Source of the DNA: a virus | Virus record (IMG/VR): IMGVR_UViG_3300024999_000110 | Coordinates: 1 to 60,243 of that record | Reading direction: 5' to 3' (one strand) | Length of the DNA stretch: 60,243 nt | In this document: piece by piece, positions 58,170-60,243 of the stretch | How the letters are laid out: every line of letters starts with the position of its first letter | Numbering within the stretch: position 1 is the stretch's first letter | Program-made: the position numbers and the translations under genes | The notes under the pieces: generated by a model | Databases searched by the model: none | The model's input: only the letters and a program-made list of their open reading frames with translations | Told to the model about the DNA's origin: nothing

Positions 58170-58565
58170 TCAATCCAGTGCGGCGATGATTTCGCCAATT
58201 TCAAAAGTTAGGGGGCTGGCATTGCTGATCGACCTTGGAGTAGCGAGTGCTCCATACATAAGGCAATTTCCAACCGTAGCCGCTGTCCAGATACTCACAT
58301 GCGTTACAGCATACGTTCCAGCTGCAACTGCTGGTGTAAATACAACTTGTGTCGTACTAGCAGATGAGCCAGTAGTTGCTGTTCCCATAGTAACAGCTTG
58401 ACGCACGTAGTCTGCATCAGTACCAACAACCATTTCAGCAGTTGCCCCAGTTTCAGTTGGATCTGCAGTATGGATAGCCACAAACCAAGCCGTCGGTCTA
58501 GTTACCGAATCAGTATTGAATGCCCAGTTGATAAGGAGATTTTCGCCGTAAGTTGTGAATGACAT
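58170..58565 (-). CDS. Phage tail-fibre-family small protein, 131 aa
   Basis: The YGENLLINWAFNTDSVTRPT opening and WFVAIHTADPTETG are typical of a small conserved tail-fibre domain (x-N-x-L-L-x-x-x-F, then x-H-T-A-D-P-T). AAGTYAVTHVSIWTAATVG closes the beta core. GGAGGAGATATGTC-type upstream sequence supports the start. It probably forms part of a fibre or baseplate. Confidence 0.6.
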   Translation of the reverse strand: MSFTTYGENLLINWAFNTDSVTRPTAWFVAIHTADPTETGATAEMVVGTDADYVRQAVTMGTATTGSSASTTQVVFTPAVAAGTYAVTHVSIWTAATVGNCLMYGALATPRSISNASPLTFEIGEIIAALD

Positions 58566-58574
58566 ATCTCCTCC

Positions 58575-59081
58575 TTATGCCGAAACGAGTGCGAACCCGA
58601 CCGGAACTCGTAATGCACCAAGATTGGCCATGGTAAACGGAGATGCAAACAGAGCTGCAGAAACAAGCAGCCCAGTATTTGATCCTCGGGTTATTCCAGT
58701 TGAAATGAACGCTCCACGAATAGTAGCCGCTCCAGTGAATGCAAATTCATTTGGTGATGCTGAAGTAGTAATAGATCCAGCAACTGGTGCTGGAAGAGTT
58801 AAAGTCAATCTATTTGTACCAGTCGTAGTATAACTAGTATTCTCTCCACAAGCAGCCATGAATGTAGTCATTGTATCAGTTGCCAATGGAGTATAGTTAT
58901 TTTCAAACAACGAAAGATAATAAGTCGAGTATTGACTACCACCTCTCAATGCAGCATTGAGTATGTATGTAATCATCTCCGCTGGCATGAGATTATGCAC
59001 CTCTTGTTGAGAGATAATCTGCTCATCCTCGCCTACATGTGTCGGAGTATAAATGAATCCGACTTTGTATTCATTGTTCAT
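58575..59081 (-). CDS. Tail protein, relative of the 58170 product, 168 aa
   Basis: YYLSLFENNYTPLATDTMTT, then LTLTLPAPVAGSITTSASPN and FTGAATIRGAFISTGITRG follow the same scheme as the 58170 product: a W/Y strand with x-x-x-T-P, a Gly/Thr core, then x-A-x-x-x-G-x-F. The N-terminus adds a 60-residue extension with TPTHVGEDEQIISQQEVHN. The two may be old duplicates with related folds. Shares one base with the next gene. Confidence 0.5.
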   Translation of the reverse strand: MNNEYKVGFIYTPTHVGEDEQIISQQEVHNLMPAEMITYILNAALRGGSQYSTYYLSLFENNYTPLATDTMTTFMAACGENTSYTTTGTNRLTLTLPAPVAGSITTSASPNEFAFTGAATIRGAFISTGITRGSNTGLLVSAALFASPFTMANLGALRVPVGFALVSA

Positions 59082-60243
59082 TATGCCTCTCTTCGAATTT
59101 GTTCAGCAGTTATCCAACTACTTGCTGCCATAGCTGACATTGATGAATTATTCAAACTTGTTATAGCTTGTTTCATCCCATTTTCTTCCCTAATCAACAT
59201 AGCTCCTTTAGTGCTGTAATCTGGTGCTACTTGATCCTCCTGCATGTTCTTTATTTCTCCTCCATTTCCTGCCATGATTAAACCTCTTGTTGAAAACCAA
59301 TAAACATTTTTATCTGCTCGTTTTTGTCCTGTCCCAAGTGACGCACCATAATCAAGTTTAGTTAATTGCTGAAAGTTCTCAGGGCCACTTCCAGCAAAGA
59401 AATAAGTCTTATCCGCTACAATCCAAACTCCATCATCCACAGGCTCAACAACAGTTATTTCATCGCTGAATTGAAAAACACTATTACTCAATTGTGAAAC
59501 AAGATCAGTTGAATATGCTTCAGTCACATATAGCAAATTATTTTTCGCAATTAAGATCCGACCATTATGTTCTCGAATAATTTGCCCAGCAGGTGGCTTT
59601 GTCATGAATAAAGTTTCAAGAACCTTTCCACCATCATAAGCAAGTGTTACTGAATAACTCAACGTTCCAATCGCTACATCTCCACATTGATAAAATACTT
59701 GACCATTCGCAGTAGTCATGTACAAACGAATACCAGTAACCTGACTATCACTAGAAGATGGAAGACTTGTAAAAACAAGACTGCTATTATCTATAACTGA
59801 AATCGACGTAATATCACTTGCCCCAGATTCATTCCCAAGTGCATCGTAAAAAGTCAGGCAGCATAAATAAACTCCCGCTCCAAATATTCCAGAAGAACTA
59901 TAAACTACTGGAGCTAATGGATTACTTATGCCCCAATTTTTAGCTGCACCATTTATAATCTTTTTTCCTACTAACCCATCACTAAAAAACAACTCATTAT
60001 TATGCTCATAATGAGCAAAAGTATCACCAAGTATTCCACCTGAAATATCAGTCTTTGTCCAATCAGCATTAACTTTTTTAATTATTGTCCCTTCAACAAT
60101 AAACTGTCCTTGTGAACAAGCAAAGCCATACTTTACATCAAATCCAGCACATCTCTTTGTACTTCCGTTCCGCATTTTGATCTTACCTGCATTAGTAAAA
60201 TCAACACTTACAGCATTTCTAACCATCGTGCTTGAATCGTCTG
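59081..60243 (-). CDS. Virion protein, N-terminus outside window
   Basis: The frame is open from the stop at 59081 through ATG 60226 to the right edge, and ATG 60226 has no ribosome site. The protein therefore probably starts outside the window; the visible part is about 387 residues. MVRNAVSVDFTNAGKIKMRN then GSTKRCAGFD is a phrase common at the start of beta-rich phage tail proteins. FYDALGNESGASDITSISVI looks like a fibronectin-III-type linker. A propeller-like set of strands follows (HNGRILIAKNNLLYVTEA, NVYWFSTRGLIMAG). A tail-tubular or collar-type structural role is inferred. Confidence 0.55.
   Translation of the reverse strand, partial: DDSSTMVRNAVSVDFTNAGKIKMRNGSTKRCAGFDVKYGFACSQGQFIVEGTIIKKVNADWTKTDISGGILGDTFAHYEHNNELFFSDGLVGKKIINGAAKNWGISNPLAPVVYSSSGIFGAGVYLCCLTFYDALGNESGASDITSISVIDNSSLVFTSLPSSSDSQVTGIRLYMTTANGQVFYQCGDVAIGTLSYSVTLAYDGGKVLETLFMTKPPAGQIIREHNGRILIAKNNLLYVTEAYSTDLVSQLSNSVFQFSDEITVVEPVDDGVWIVADKTYFFAGSGPENFQQLTKLDYGASLGTGQKRADKNVYWFSTRGLIMAGNGGEIKNMQEDQVAPDYSTKGAMLIREENGMKQAITSLNNSSMSAMAASSWITAEQIRREA

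Overview
The window is a piece of a tailed double-stranded DNA phage genome, free or as a prophage fragment. It has a terminase pair, portal, scaffold and major capsid genes, tail and receptor genes, and a phage-type replication and recombination set. Two lipoproteins with lipoboxes and signal-peptide proteins suggest a Gram-negative host; nothing seen fixes the genus. No integrase, tape measure, tail tube or sheath gene was seen. With a giant virion polyprotein, this leans towards podovirus-like morphology, but that is inference. Both window ends cut through genes, so the genome is larger than 60 kb.

Layout. (1) 1-13141, minus strand: small terminase, large terminase, portal, two small genes, a GroES-like co-chaperonin, a scaffold-like protein, a conserved head-region protein, a decoration-like protein, major capsid protein, a triple-repeat beta-rich protein, an adhesin-like protein, then a block of exported proteins and lipoproteins. 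(2) 13142-13944: an 800-base divergent control region with a palindrome, a folded element and two tandem sigma70-type promoters reading rightward. (3) 13945-43541, plus strand: about 55 mostly small early genes around a DNA module. That module has an Fbh1/UvrD-like helicase, a Cas4/AddB-like nuclease, a Sak4-like RecA-fold ATPase, a DUF669-type ssDNA-binding protein, NAD-dependent ligase, MazG-like pyrophosphatase, ParB-adenine methyltransferase fusion, uracil-DNA-glycosylase-PolA fusion, a DUF3987-like ATPase, a DEDDh exonuclease and ThyX. (4) 43568-43603: a 14-bp terminator hairpin between convergent blocks. (5) 43609-60243, minus strand: a 2217-residue polyvalent ejection-type protein, two further virion proteins and a chain of overlapping beta-rich tail or receptor genes.

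The early block is driven by well-spaced TTGACA-17-TATTGT-like promoters (13770, 13850, 16392, 24943). A candidate replication origin lies at 14847-15540, with iteron-like repeats, a dyad and an AT-rich palindrome. It is followed by a gene for a ribbon-helix-helix-like protein.

The most unusual content is non-coding or cross-gene. There are three folded intergenic segments: 13474-13627; 25443-25823, which holds a tRNA-like domain with a perfect acceptor stem and T-arm but no normal anticodon arm; and 29851-30199, which ends in an intrinsic terminator. A palindrome GTTCA-N4-TGAAC recurs in four intergenic regions, three of them as the same 14-mer. Four early proteins share a short C-terminal motif. 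One gene (16898-17185) is open across an in-frame TGA.
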